NCBI GenBank assembly: GCA_034437455.1
Contig: DAOTUB010000295.1
Span: 1 to 20,325 of the forward strand
DNA from: DAOTUB01 sp034437455
Lineage (GTDB): Bacteria; Chloroflexota; Anaerolineae; B4-G1
DNA: 20,325 nucleotides
Direction: 5' to 3'
Below are positions 1 through 6,707 of this stretch, piece by piece. Within the stretch, counting starts at the first letter, position 1. Each line of letters begins with the position of its first letter. Position numbers and translations under genes: made by a program. The notes beneath the pieces are model-generated. The model was not told the origin of the DNA, did no database searches, and saw nothing but the letters and a program-made list of their open reading frames with translations.

Positions 1-28
1 GATCATGCGCTTGTTGTGACAGTGATTT

Positions 29-69
29 GCGGGACAAATGTCACCTCCAACTGGCATTGATTGTCCCGC
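29..69. repeat. 9-bp inverted repeat at window edge
   Basis: GCGGGACAA (29-37) is matched by its exact reverse complement TTGTCCCGC (61-69). A second imperfect palindrome, GTGACA..ATTTG against CAAATGTCAC (16-44), overlaps the left arm. It lies just beyond the point (~129) where the ABC transporter remnant loses family resemblance. It could be one end of a mobile element continuing off the left edge; no transposase is visible, so the element type is unknown. Confidence 0.4.
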
Positions 70-128
70 TCAGTATACACATTTGCGGCTACTTTACCAG
101 CCGAGGTTTTATGAGAAAGCCGTGTCAT

Positions 129-578
129 CCCTAGCCGTTGTTCCGGGGTCGTCAATCGTCTCCCCAGATCGAGCAGCCCCCGGAAGAGCAATGCCTCGAT
201 GACGATCCCGGCAGAGGCCAGGGCAAGCGCCGTTACCAGGGCCAGAGGAGCCAGCAGCCCATCGGCGCGGACGAGTCGCAAGAATTCGCGCCAGGGCTGC
301 GCGGGAGGTTCCTCCAGGGCGGCGACGAGCTTGGGGGAGAGTCTCTCCGGTTCGGCGGCGTCGGCTGGGGGACGGGCGGACAGACCAGTAGGTATCGGGG
401 ATGGGTTCTGTTTCGGCGGCGGGAGACGATTGGGCCTGTTCGAAAAAGATCTGTAGAACGCGGGCGGCTCTGCGACCGCGACCGATGCCGCCGGATCGCA
501 CGATGGCGCCGACCATGCGAGTCGCTGCGTCGAGGGCGGCCAGCGAACGCCAGCCGGGGTCGGACAGAGACGTTTCGA
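129..578 (-). pseudogene. Broken continuation of C39-peptidase ABC transporter (linker and first membrane segment)
   Basis: Downstream of the C39 domain the reading continues in other frames. From about 590 to 376 (frame shifted after the stop at 579) the translation contains TRLIETSLSDPGWRSLAALD and later IPDTYWSVRP, a plausible linker for peptidase-containing bacteriocin exporters. Around 375, at a run of five C, the frame must shift back to read the segment with EFLRLVRADGLLAPLALVT, a hydrophobic first transmembrane helix of the exporter fold. Resemblance stops near 129, and the rest of the membrane domain and the whole nucleotide-binding domain are absent. The two shifts restore the peptidase frame, so they could be real decay or homopolymer sequencing errors. 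The truncation at 129 is independent of them. Family assignment is from recognition, not a search. Confidence 0.6.
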
Positions 579-1064
579 TTAATCGCGTCCTGGCGCCCGA
601 TGCAATACCCAGGTCGGCCAGGCGGCGGCGGGGACGGGAAAGGTGTGGACGTAGAGTTCGTCGAGAAATTGCTGGACGGACGACCAGCGCCGCCCGGTGG
701 CCGGGTCCATGATTTGAACCACGCGCCTGGCGTGGCAGCGCCAGGCGACGACAAAGTGGGTGAACCCGTTGGGCAGAAGGACGACGATGATGGCGGGAAG
801 GGCCTGGGGGAGCAGCACGTGATCGAGAGGCACCATGATCTGCTCGGCCTCCAGACCGAGCTGCATTGCGATCTCCTCCAGCGTGTCTATGGATGTGCCG
901 TCCACGTCCGTCTGGCAGGCCTCGCGCAGGCGGCCATAGCTGACAGAGACGCCGAACCCTTCCAGGAGCGACTTGAGCGCGGCGGGGCCGCAGTCCATCG
1001 CGGACGTTTGGACCACTTCGGGGACGATGAAGCGGCGTTGGGCCGTTGGGGTGGAAGGGGTCAT
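579..1064 (-). CDS. Peptidase C39 domain of a bacteriocin/RiPP-type ABC exporter (truncated ORF)
   Basis: This 161-aa ORF is the N-terminal C39 cysteine-protease domain of a peptidase-containing ABC transporter, the type that removes double-glycine leaders while exporting peptides. The catalytic set appears intact: Gln19 and Cys25 in VVQTSAMDCGPAAL, His103 in FTHFVVAWR, and Asp120 in QIMDPATGRR. Family members run to 700 aa or more with membrane and ATPase domains; here a stop at 579 ends the frame right after the protease domain and the rest survives only as frame-shifted fragments to ~129. It begins 12 nt after the stop of the adaptor gene on the same strand, so the two form an operon. As it stands it could make a free soluble protease domain but not a working exporter. 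A stand-alone C39 protein is a less likely reading because exporter-like sequence follows. Confidence 0.8.
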   Translation of the reverse strand: MTPSTPTAQRRFIVPEVVQTSAMDCGPAALKSLLEGFGVSVSYGRLREACQTDVDGTSIDTLEEIAMQLGLEAEQIMVPLDHVLLPQALPAIIVVLLPNGFTHFVVAWRCHARRVVQIMDPATGRRWSSVQQFLDELYVHTFPVPAAAWPTWVLHRAPGRD

Positions 1065-1076
1065 TGGTCGCTCGCC

Positions 1077-1565
1077 CTACTCCCCGCGAGTGTCGCCAAC
1101 CTGGGCCAGCCGCTCCGCAGCGGTGCGCAGGACGAGGGCGGCGGGCGAGACCCGGTCGACGGTGATGACCACCGTTCCCGTCAGGCCCTTTTGCAGCGGG
1201 ATGCGCGAGTCTGCGCCCGCGTGGACGCCCAGTTCAACCCGATCGTGACCGTCTTGATAGGTAACGCGAGTGACGACGGCGGACAGGCTCCCGTACTCAG
1301 TCCAGGGAAAGTCGTGGAGGCGGAATTGGGCGGGTTGGTTCGGGCGGATGTGGACCAGCGCGGCGGGCGGAAAGTCGGCCACGATGCGGGACTGGATCTC
1401 GAGGTAGGCGTCGTCGGTCACCTTGTAGACGGTGATGGGGGCGAAAAAGAACCAGACGATCCAGGCGGCCATCAGGATGGCGACGAGGACGAGGCCCAAC
1501 GTAGACCTGCCAAAGCCGTCGCTTTCGAGAAAGCACGCAGAGCGAAAAAAGTTGGCGGAGGACAT
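1077..1565 (-). CDS. Short HlyD-like membrane fusion/adaptor protein
   Basis: The product of 162 aa (ATG at 1565) has a short cytoplasmic N-terminus (MSSANFFRSACF), one membrane helix at about residues 22-42, and a periplasmic part typical of HlyD/NHLP-type adaptors: a strand segment with AYLEIQSRIVADFPPAALVHI, then RPNQPAQFRL and a C-terminal TGTVVITVDRVSPAALVL. The long coiled-coil hairpin of canonical HlyD proteins is missing, so it is about half the usual size. It directly precedes the C39 exporter ORF, the usual adaptor-exporter pairing. A longer start at 1676 (GTG, 199 aa) is open, but a promoter-like pair (TGGACG, 17 bp, TAGAAT) lies inside that extension, and the family-like sequence begins at MSSANFF, so I prefer 1565. 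With a broken exporter beside it, it may no longer function. Confidence 0.7.
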   Translation of the reverse strand: MSSANFFRSACFLESDGFGRSTLGLVLVAILMAAWIVWFFFAPITVYKVTDDAYLEIQSRIVADFPPAALVHIRPNQPAQFRLHDFPWTEYGSLSAVVTRVTYQDGHDRVELGVHAGADSRIPLQKGLTGTVVITVDRVSPAALVLRTAAERLAQVGDTRGE

Positions 1566-1615
1566 GGTTTCCGGCTTGCTCCATTCGCTGTGGTGCTGGC
1601 GGGCGAGTTCGGCGT

Positions 1616-1644
1616 ATTCTATCACAATGTGTCTGTCGCGTCCA
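1616..1644 (-). promoter_or_regulatory. Putative sigma70 promoter for adaptor/exporter operon
   Basis: Reading on the minus strand, TGGACG (1644-1639) and TAGAAT (1621-1616) are separated by exactly 17 bp, matching the -35/-10 consensus at 4/6 and 5/6 positions. Transcription would begin near 1609, about 45 nt ahead of the ATG at 1565. This is a consensus match only. Confidence 0.35.
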
Positions 1645-1720
1645 GTGACGTGGTGAGGTGGGGGCGAGCGTATCACGCTGGGGACAAAGCGGAGCGTTGA
1701 AACGCATCGCTGACACCCAA

Positions 1721-1739
1721 AACCTGTTGGAAACAGGTT
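1721..1739. repeat. Small perfect hairpin AACCTGTT-GGA-AACAGGTT
   Basis: AACCTGTT (1721-1728) and AACAGGTT (1732-1739) form an exact 8-bp stem with a 3-nt loop, upstream of the exporter operon and beside the R1 insertion. There is no T-tract, so it is not an obvious terminator. It may be a dispersed palindromic repeat or an operator-like site. Confidence 0.4.
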
Positions 1740-1753
1740 GCCCGAATGCGTTA

Positions 1754-1780
1754 TTGACTTTTTCTGGCCCTGGATATAAT
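1754..1780 (+). promoter_or_regulatory. Possible plus-strand promoter abutted by insertion R1
   Basis: TTGACT (1754-1759) and a perfect TATAAT (1775-1780) lie 15 bp apart, a spacing shorter than ideal. The TATAAT lies within the 9-bp target duplication of element R1, so the element inserted just after the -10 and a second TATAAT now lies at its far side (1874-1879). It points towards the small peptide ORF at 2188. Function is uncertain. Confidence 0.3.
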
Positions 1781-1782
1781 AG

Positions 1783-1872
1783 GGGTGTGTTTCAAATGGG
1801 TTGAGTAGCCGCGCTTTCCATAGCGCGCGGTATGGAAACCGCGACTACCTCCAACCGAAATGAAACACACCC
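1783..1872. mobile_element. R1: MITE-like palindromic element with 9-bp target duplication
   Basis: This 90-bp element begins GGGTGTGTTTCA (1783-1794) and ends with the exact reverse complement TGAAACACACCC (1861-1872). It is flanked by identical 9-bp direct repeats ATATAATAG (1774-1782 and 1873-1881). The centre (1805-1848) is a 44-bp near-palindrome starting GTAGCCGCG and ending CGCGACTAC. The same core, reversed and with a single base difference, occurs at 6570-6613. Ends plus target duplication show insertion by a transposase acting in trans; no coding capacity is present. Confidence 0.8.
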
Positions 1873-1881
1873 ATATAATAG

Positions 1882-2187
1882 CCGCGGTCAGGTCAACAAA
1901 CCCTTGCAAAGGCTCATCGATACGCTTCAGACCCCAAAGCCCTTTGTTGATCTCAGCCGCCCACCCCACCGAACTCATTCGCAGCTTTTGCAAGGAGAGT
2001 GAACGACAAAAGTTCGGCCCCATTCCCAATTTGCTGTAGGTTCAGCGGCAATCAGGTCGGCCATTGGCCCGCCTGTTTCCCGAGTACACCAGGCTTGCTG
2101 GAGCGAGTAAGCCTGCTGGAGCGCCGGAGTTGGCGCGCCGGCGAGGACGAGCAGCATTACGCGCACCCTGAAAAGGAGGTGAGAACC
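1882..2187. other. Region with no convincing gene ahead of the small peptide ORF
   Basis: A minus-strand reading here gives MSSVGWAAEINKGLWGLKRI and a short continuation that runs into R1. It looks somewhat protein-like but has no recognisable family, start signal or end of its own, and might be a remnant interrupted by R1. At 2096-2124 the 10-mer TGCTGGAGCG occurs twice. I found no clear promoter immediately upstream of the peptide ORF. Confidence 0.35.
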
Positions 2188-2238
2188 GTGAAGGTAAAGA
2201 CCAAGGTCAAGGCCGGAACCCACATGGGGGTCAGGTAA
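2188..2238 (+). CDS. 16-codon peptide with very strong Shine-Dalgarno (possible peptide natural-product precursor remnant)
   Basis: GTG at 2188 opens a 16-aa reading frame, (M)KVKTKVKAGTHMGVR, preceded by AAAAGGAGGTGA (2171-2182) with 8 nt between GGAGG and the start, the best ribosome binding site in the window. The frame is open further upstream but without a comparable start signal. KVKT-x-VKAG resembles, from memory, short bacterial peptides that begin KVKTNVKAG and continue with an NHNQT-like segment; I cannot verify this. In the +1 frame just past the stop, translation gives PNSGNQTNPRLTGRR and ends at 2332 inside the hairpin loop, so the gene may be a frameshifted longer peptide. It faces away from the adaptor/C39 exporter operon ~600 bp away, a plausible partner. 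No function is assigned. Confidence 0.45.
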   Translation: MKVKTKVKAGTHMGVR

Positions 2239-2310
2239 CCGCCCACAGGTGGGAGTACCACCGAACAGCGGCAACCAGACCAACCCGCGGTTGACCGGTC
2301 GCCGCAAGCA

Positions 2311-2349
2311 CAACAGGCCCGCCTCTTTCTGAGAGCGGGCCTGCTGTTG
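2311..2349. terminator. GC-rich hairpin between convergent genes
   Basis: The stem pairs AGGCCCGC with GCGGGCCT, extended by ACA/TGTT-type pairing (2311-2349). It lies after the plus-strand peptide ORF and after the 3' end of the minus-strand cyclase gene. There is no T-tract on either strand, so intrinsic termination would be weak; it could also act as a 3'-end stabilising hairpin. Confidence 0.4.
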
Positions 2350-2363
2350 CGTGCCACACCGAT

Positions 2364-2391
2364 TTGCTCATTGTTCATTGTTCATTGTTAA
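2364..2391. repeat. Heptamer tandem repeat (TTGTTCA)4 at 3' end of the cyclase gene
   Basis: Four consecutive 7-mers, TTGCTCA-TTGTTCA-TTGTTCA-TTGTTAA, occupy 2364-2391. The last codons of the minus-strand cyclase gene (QLTMNNEQ and stop) are encoded by this repeat, so it has replaced or extended the natural C-terminus. Confidence 0.7.
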
Positions 2392-5300
2392 TTGCCTCAT
2401 TGCCGCCCGCGCTTTCTCCAATTCCCCCTCCACGCCCAACTCCTCGAACATCCGAACGGCGTCCTGTAGCCGCTCCCGCCCGGCCCTACGGGCATCCAAA
2501 CCCATCGCCGAGAGCGTGATCCCCAGTTCGTAGTAGCTTTTTCCCAACTCCAGTTTGCTTCCCACTGCCGACAGTATCTCGACGCTGGTTTGCAGATGTT
2601 GCCGGGCCTCCTCTGGTCTGTCGGCGGCGCGGTGTATCTGGCCCAGTACCCGGTAGGCTACTCCTTCGTATTCTCGGTTACCAATCTCTTGCGCGAGTTC
2701 CAGGGATTGTTGGCAATGCACCAGTGCTTCATTTGTATCCCCCAGCTTTAACTCAACCTCGGCGAGCAGTTTGTAGCCATTGCTCAAGGCCCGTTTGTCA
2801 CCGATTTCCGTAAACAGTTCAACGGCTTCCTGAAGATAGTGAAGGGCTTGTTGGTAGTTTTCTAGGCTGTGATGAACTTCTCCCAGGTTGCCATAAACAT
2901 CGGCGATCCCCTTTGAATCTCCTATTTCTCGCCTGATCTCCAGGCTCTTTTTATAATGTTCTATGGCGTGAGGATAATCCTCCAAAGTATAGGAAACAAC
3001 CCCCAGGTTATTGTAACACATTGCCGTCCCATACGTATCGCCGATTTTCTGACTTATCTCCAAGCTCTTGCGGAGGTATTGGGCTGCTAAATCGTAATCA
3101 CTTTGACTCCAGTATACACTCGCCAGGTTGTTATAGGCTCCGCTTATTCTGGGGAGATCCCCAATACTTTCCTGCATCTCAATGTACGTTTGGAAATGTA
3201 AAATCGCTTGGGGATAATTACCCCTTCGCTGATAAGTAGTTCCCAGAGTATACTGCAACATAGCTTTCACTCGATGGCTCTTTTCATCATAGGGCAAGTT
3301 TTTCACTACGTTCAGTCCCTGTGCACATAACTGTAATGCTTCTTCGTAGTTTCCTCTACGCATTGCGAGCCATCCCATATCACTGTAGATGCGGGCTAAC
3401 TCAGGTATCTCTCGTTTTTCCCCAAGGGCAGTTCGAGCCTGGTTGAGATAATGCACAGCCTTATCGTACTGTCCTTGTAATTCCCAGGTTTTGGCGATCT
3501 TGCGCTGCATCTCAGCAACTCGAGTGATGGTAGGATGATGTTCAAGCGCCTCCTGATAGTTTTCTAATGCTTGTTCGTATTGCCCGATGAGCCGGTAGAC
3601 GTCGCCCAGCGACTCGTAGACCAGATGTACATCTTCCCTGTCAACGTCCATGGACAGGACCTGGGTATAATGGGCGATGGCGGCTTCGTTGGCGTACTTT
3701 TCCCTGGCTTTGTCGCCCGCCTGGATCAGGTAATCCCAGCTTTTTTCCCGATCCTCGCTCTGGTAATAGTGGTGCGCCAGGAGTTCGTAATATTCCTCCA
3801 CGCTGTCCGCGTAGGCCTGCTCCAGGTATTCCCCCACCCGATGGTGTAAGGTCCGCCGTTGGGCATACAACAGGCTCTCGTAGGCCACCTCCTGGGTCGT
3901 GACATGCTTGAAAATATATTCCCACTCCGGTTCCGGTCTGTCCAGCGGAGTCAAATCCAGGCTATTCAATCGCTCCAGGTTATCCAGCAGCTTTTCCGCC
4001 GCGATCTTGACCGGATAGATCCACCCCAACGTCTGGTACTTGAACGTCCTCCCAATGACCGAGGCCACCTTCACCGTCAACTTGCTGCTCTCGTCCAGCC
4101 GGTCAATACGGCTCATCACCAGGGCCTGGATGCTGTCGGGGATCTCCACCTGCGTCAGATCGCCCGCCAGGGCGTATCCCTTTCCCTCCGCTTTGGGCGC
4201 CAGGTACCCCCGATCCACCAGCGAGTTGAGCACCTCCTCCACGAAAAAGGGGTTGACGCGCGACTCGCCTCGCAGCACTTGCTCCTGTAACGGCCCGGGC
4301 ACTCTCTCCAGCCCCAGCTTGAATTGCACCAGTTTCAGGGCGTCTTTTGCCGCCAGATCGACAAGCTCTATCCGATTATAATAATCGTAGCGCCTCCATT
4401 CCTCCATCTCGATGGTGGGGCGGTAGAGCGCGACCAACAGGATGCGGTAATCGGCGATGTTGCGGGCCACGTGGTTCAGCATCTCCAGAGAGATGGCGTC
4501 GATCCAATGCGTATCCTCGAACACGATCAGGAAGAGCGGCACATGTTGCGCCTGATGGCGCAGCAGGTTCAATGTGATGTCGAACGTGCGCTGCTTGCGC
4601 AGTTGGGCGTCCAATGAGCCGGTCAGCTCGTTGTCGGGCGCCGGCAGGCCCAGGAGCTGGCCCATCAACGGCGCCCAATCCTCGAGGGCGGGGTCGGCCT
4701 CCGCCATCCGCTGCTCTATCCGGCGCATCTTTTGCGCGTACTTTTCTTCCTCACTCAGGCCAAAAAAGGCGTTGAAAAAGTCTATCCAGGGGAGATACGG
4801 CGATTGGGAGCCGTGGGAGAGACAATCCCCGCCCAGTCCGTACATTCCCCTTCGACCAAGCCCTTCGACATGCTCAGGACGTCGCTCAGGGCAGGCCTTC
4901 TCGCGAGCCAAAGCGATCACCTCTTCCAGCAGACGGCTCTTTCCCACCCCGGCCTCGCCACTGATGGCCAGCAATTGCCCTCGTCCCGCCGCCGCGCGCT
5001 CAATGACCTCGGCGGTCCGCGCCAATTCCCCTTTCCGCCCGACGATGGGCGATTCGCGCCGCCTGGCCCGCGCCTCCTCGCTCCCCCATACCTTGGCCTC
5101 CGTTCGCACGCCCACCGCCCGGCTGACGGAAACAGGCTCCCGCTTTCCCTTCACCGTGATAGGAGCCAGTTCCTCACAGATAAACTCTTTCTCCACCTGG
5201 CGCGCGGTACGTTGTTCGAGGAGAATTTCTCCCATCCCGGCCGCCTGCATCAACCGCGCCGAGAGGTTCACCACGTCTCCCATCACGGTATACTCCCGCC

Positions 5301-6516
5301 GCCGTTTCGACCCGACGTTCCCGGCAAAGACAGGCCCCGAAGCGACGCCGATCCGCTGGTCGGCGATGAAGGAGAGTTCGTCCGATTCCACCGCCCGCCG
5401 CTGCATCGCCAGGGCGCAGCCCACCGCCCGCGCCTCGTTGTCCTCACGCGTCACCGGCGCGCCAAAGATGAGGTGCAGCAGGTTCCCCTTATCCCCGGTA
5501 ATGACCCGGTTCAGCCGCCCGCCATAGCGGTGGATGATCTCTTGCATGGCGGTGAAATACCGCTGCAGCTTTTGCCCGGCTCGAGGATCGGCGTCGTAAT
5601 CCAACCCGAAAAAGTTGACAAACAGGCTGACCACCCGGCGTTGCTCTCCCAGGAACTGTTCCTGTCCTTCCACGATCCGCTCGTATATGGTTGGAGGCAG
5701 ATAGGGCGTCAGTTGCGCTATCGCCTGTTCTGCGCTTTCCTCGTCCAGAACGGACCAGTCTATTTCTTGTGACAAGGAGAGAGGGAGAGGGGGAGACAAG
5801 GAGAAATCACGGCTCTTTTCCCCCTGTCTCTCTGTCTCCTTGTCCCCTTGTCTCATCAGCAGGAACCCTTCCCGTCCCTCGCCTACGATGATCCCCAGTT
5901 CCTTCCAGTCTCCTCGGATGCACTCGCCATCCACCATCACCTCGCCAGCCGCTGCGTGATGCTCCGCCTCGGCCATGCGGTCGAGAGGGCGTCCGGCCAG
6001 GACGTACTCCAATCCCTTCTGTGGATCGCCCACGCTCAGGAACAGCACCGGCCCTTTACTGATGCCGATCTTCATCCGCAGCTCAAAAACGCCCCCGCGC
6101 GTCTCCACCGCCCGGAACTCGGCCATCTTTTCCTGCATCGCCAGGGCGCAGGCGCAGGCGCGCCATAGTTCCATCCGCGCATTCACCGATTCGCCGGCTC
6201 GCTGACTCACAAACGCACAGGTTATGGCGTCGCCGCCAAACTTGGTCACCTGACCGCCATAGTTTTGCACCAGGTCGATCATGGTGGTAAAATAATCATT
6301 GAGCACGCGGGTCAGCTCCTCCGCGCCCTCCTTGCCCATCCGGGCCAGACTTTCGGACATGGCCGTAAAGCCAGAGACGTCGGCAAAGAGGACCGCGGCA
6401 TCCATCCGCTCCTCCCTGCCTGCCAGAGAGGTATAGGGATCGGCGATGACCTGGCCCGCGATAAAGCCGGGCACATACGCGCTGATGGATTGCAGGAGAG
6501 CCAGTTTCTCGTTCAT
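2368..6516 (-). CDS. Soluble-adenylyl-cyclase-like protein: two cyclase domains, AAA-type ATPase, TPR array
   Basis: From Met at 6516 the protein is 1382 aa. Cyclase domain 1 (about residues 38-200) keeps both metal-binding aspartates, Asp46 (LFADVSGFT) and Asp96 (KFGGDAI), but lacks the Asn-x3-Arg pair. Cyclase domain 2 (~292-460) has Asn301 in place of the first aspartate but keeps Lys343 (GDKG), Thr410 (EYTVMGD) and Asn417/Arg421 (NLSAR). Together the halves would complete one class III active site, the arrangement of mammalian soluble adenylyl cyclase. An ATPase follows with P-loop GEAGVGKS (520-527) and Walker-B-like FLIVFEDTHW (662-671), then TPRs from ~966 to ~1366. It is cytoplasmic with no membrane segment. 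ATP-to-cAMP is the likely reaction; bicarbonate control is only a family analogy. Repeat-derived insertions lie at ~222-250 and ~542-554. An upstream ATG at 6558 is open but lies inside mobile element R2 without a Shine-Dalgarno. Start choice is moderate confidence, gene identity high. Confidence 0.9.
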   Translation of the reverse strand: MNEKLALLQSISAYVPGFIAGQVIADPYTSLAGREERMDAAVLFADVSGFTAMSESLARMGKEGAEELTRVLNDYFTTMIDLVQNYGGQVTKFGGDAITCAFVSQRAGESVNARMELWRACACALAMQEKMAEFRAVETRGGVFELRMKIGISKGPVLFLSVGDPQKGLEYVLAGRPLDRMAEAEHHAAAGEVMVDGECIRGDWKELGIIVGEGREGFLLMRQGDKETERQGEKSRDFSLSPPLPLSLSQEIDWSVLDEESAEQAIAQLTPYLPPTIYERIVEGQEQFLGEQRRVVSLFVNFFGLDYDADPRAGQKLQRYFTAMQEIIHRYGGRLNRVITGDKGNLLHLIFGAPVTREDNEARAVGCALAMQRRAVESDELSFIADQRIGVASGPVFAGNVGSKRRREYTVMGDVVNLSARLMQAAGMGEILLEQRTARQVEKEFICEELAPITVKGKREPVSVSRAVGVRTEAKVWGSEEARARRRESPIVGRKGELARTAEVIERAAAGRGQLLAISGEAGVGKSRLLEEVIALAREKACPERRPEHVEGLGRRGMYGLGGDCLSHGSQSPYLPWIDFFNAFFGLSEEEKYAQKMRRIEQRMAEADPALEDWAPLMGQLLGLPAPDNELTGSLDAQLRKQRTFDITLNLLRHQAQHVPLFLIVFEDTHWIDAISLEMLNHVARNIADYRILLVALYRPTIEMEEWRRYDYYNRIELVDLAAKDALKLVQFKLGLERVPGPLQEQVLRGESRVNPFFVEEVLNSLVDRGYLAPKAEGKGYALAGDLTQVEIPDSIQALVMSRIDRLDESSKLTVKVASVIGRTFKYQTLGWIYPVKIAAEKLLDNLERLNSLDLTPLDRPEPEWEYIFKHVTTQEVAYESLLYAQRRTLHHRVGEYLEQAYADSVEEYYELLAHHYYQSEDREKSWDYLIQAGDKAREKYANEAAIAHYTQVLSMDVDREDVHLVYESLGDVYRLIGQYEQALENYQEALEHHPTITRVAEMQRKIAKTWELQGQYDKAVHYLNQARTALGEKREIPELARIYSDMGWLAMRRGNYEEALQLCAQGLNVVKNLPYDEKSHRVKAMLQYTLGTTYQRRGNYPQAILHFQTYIEMQESIGDLPRISGAYNNLASVYWSQSDYDLAAQYLRKSLEISQKIGDTYGTAMCYNNLGVVSYTLEDYPHAIEHYKKSLEIRREIGDSKGIADVYGNLGEVHHSLENYQQALHYLQEAVELFTEIGDKRALSNGYKLLAEVELKLGDTNEALVHCQQSLELAQEIGNREYEGVAYRVLGQIHRAADRPEEARQHLQTSVEILSAVGSKLELGKSYYELGITLSAMGLDARRAGRERLQDAVRMFEELGVEGELEKARAAMRQLTMNNEQ
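4853..4896. repeat. In-frame dispersed repeat inside the ATPase domain
   Basis: The segment containing CCCTTCGACATGCTCAGGAC and CGCTCAGGGCAGGC encodes CPERRPEHVEGLG in the cyclase gene, a peptide alien to this ATPase family. It falls between the P-loop helix and the conserved GGDCLSHG..SPYLPW block, so it sits in a surface loop and keeps the frame. A related string, TTCGACAAGCTCA, occurs at 7543-7555. The pattern resembles widespread short palindromic repeats seen in many draft bacterial genomes (recalled, not searched). Confidence 0.6.
5769..5856. repeat. Octamer-type low-complexity repeat in the inter-cyclase linker
   Basis: Plus-strand 5821-5852 consists of four 8-mers ending in TGTC (CCCCTGTC, TCTCTGTC, TCCTTGTC, CCCTTGTC). 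A related GACAAGGAGA tract lies at 5771-5805, and GAGACAAGG pairs with CCTTGTCTC to make an inverted repeat. It encodes QGDKETERQGEKSRDF and SLSPPLPLSLS between the two cyclase domains, with composition unlike the rest of the protein. Confidence 0.6.
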
Positions 6517-6545
6517 CAAACTCTCAAAGGTTGGTGGGCTGGTTA

Positions 6546-6635
6546 GGGTGTATTTCATTTCGGTTGGAGGTAGTCGCGGTTTCCATACCGCGCGCTATGG
6601 AAACCGCGGCTACTCAACCCATTTGAAACACACCC
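6546..6635. mobile_element. R2: second copy of the R1-type MITE, at the 5' end of the cyclase gene
   Basis: This 90-bp element has ends GGGTGTATTTCA (6546-6557) and TGAAACACACCC (6624-6635), the R1 ends with one base changed, in the opposite orientation. The core 6570-6613, read in reverse complement, matches the R1 core at 43 of 44 positions. Flanks GGCTGGTTA (6537-6545) and GACTGGTTA (6636-6644) match at 8 of 9, consistent with a slightly decayed target duplication. Its left end supplies an ATG (6558) in frame with the cyclase gene, and the element separates that gene from upstream DNA. Confidence 0.8.
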
Positions 6636-6652
6636 GACTGGTTATTGATAAC

Positions 6653-6701
6653 TGGTATATTGGGAGGTACGGGAAGCGGTTGACCAATCTACCAATATAC
6701 C
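6653..6701. repeat. Inverted repeat GGTATATTGG / CCAATATACC
   Basis: Exact 10-bp arms (6653-6662 and 6692-6701) bracket a 29-bp spacer. It lies between R2 and R3 and partly borders the R3 target site. No coding function is apparent; it is probably another small dispersed palindrome. Confidence 0.5.
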
Positions 6702-6707
6702 ACACAC

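Noticed and set aside
138..1700. 520-codon plus-strand frame
   Set aside because: It is antisense to the adaptor and C39 genes. Arg/Gly/Asp-rich low-complexity translation is typical of GC-rich shadows, and no start signal is present.
1999..2238. 79-codon version of the small peptide ORF
   Set aside because: The upstream part has no protein-like character and its start is too close to a weak purine tract. The strong Shine-Dalgarno places the start at 2188.
4574..5772. Two long plus-strand frames over the cyclase gene
   Set aside because: Both are antisense to well-supported cyclase and ATPase domains, with Arg/Ser/Pro-rich translations and no family resemblance.
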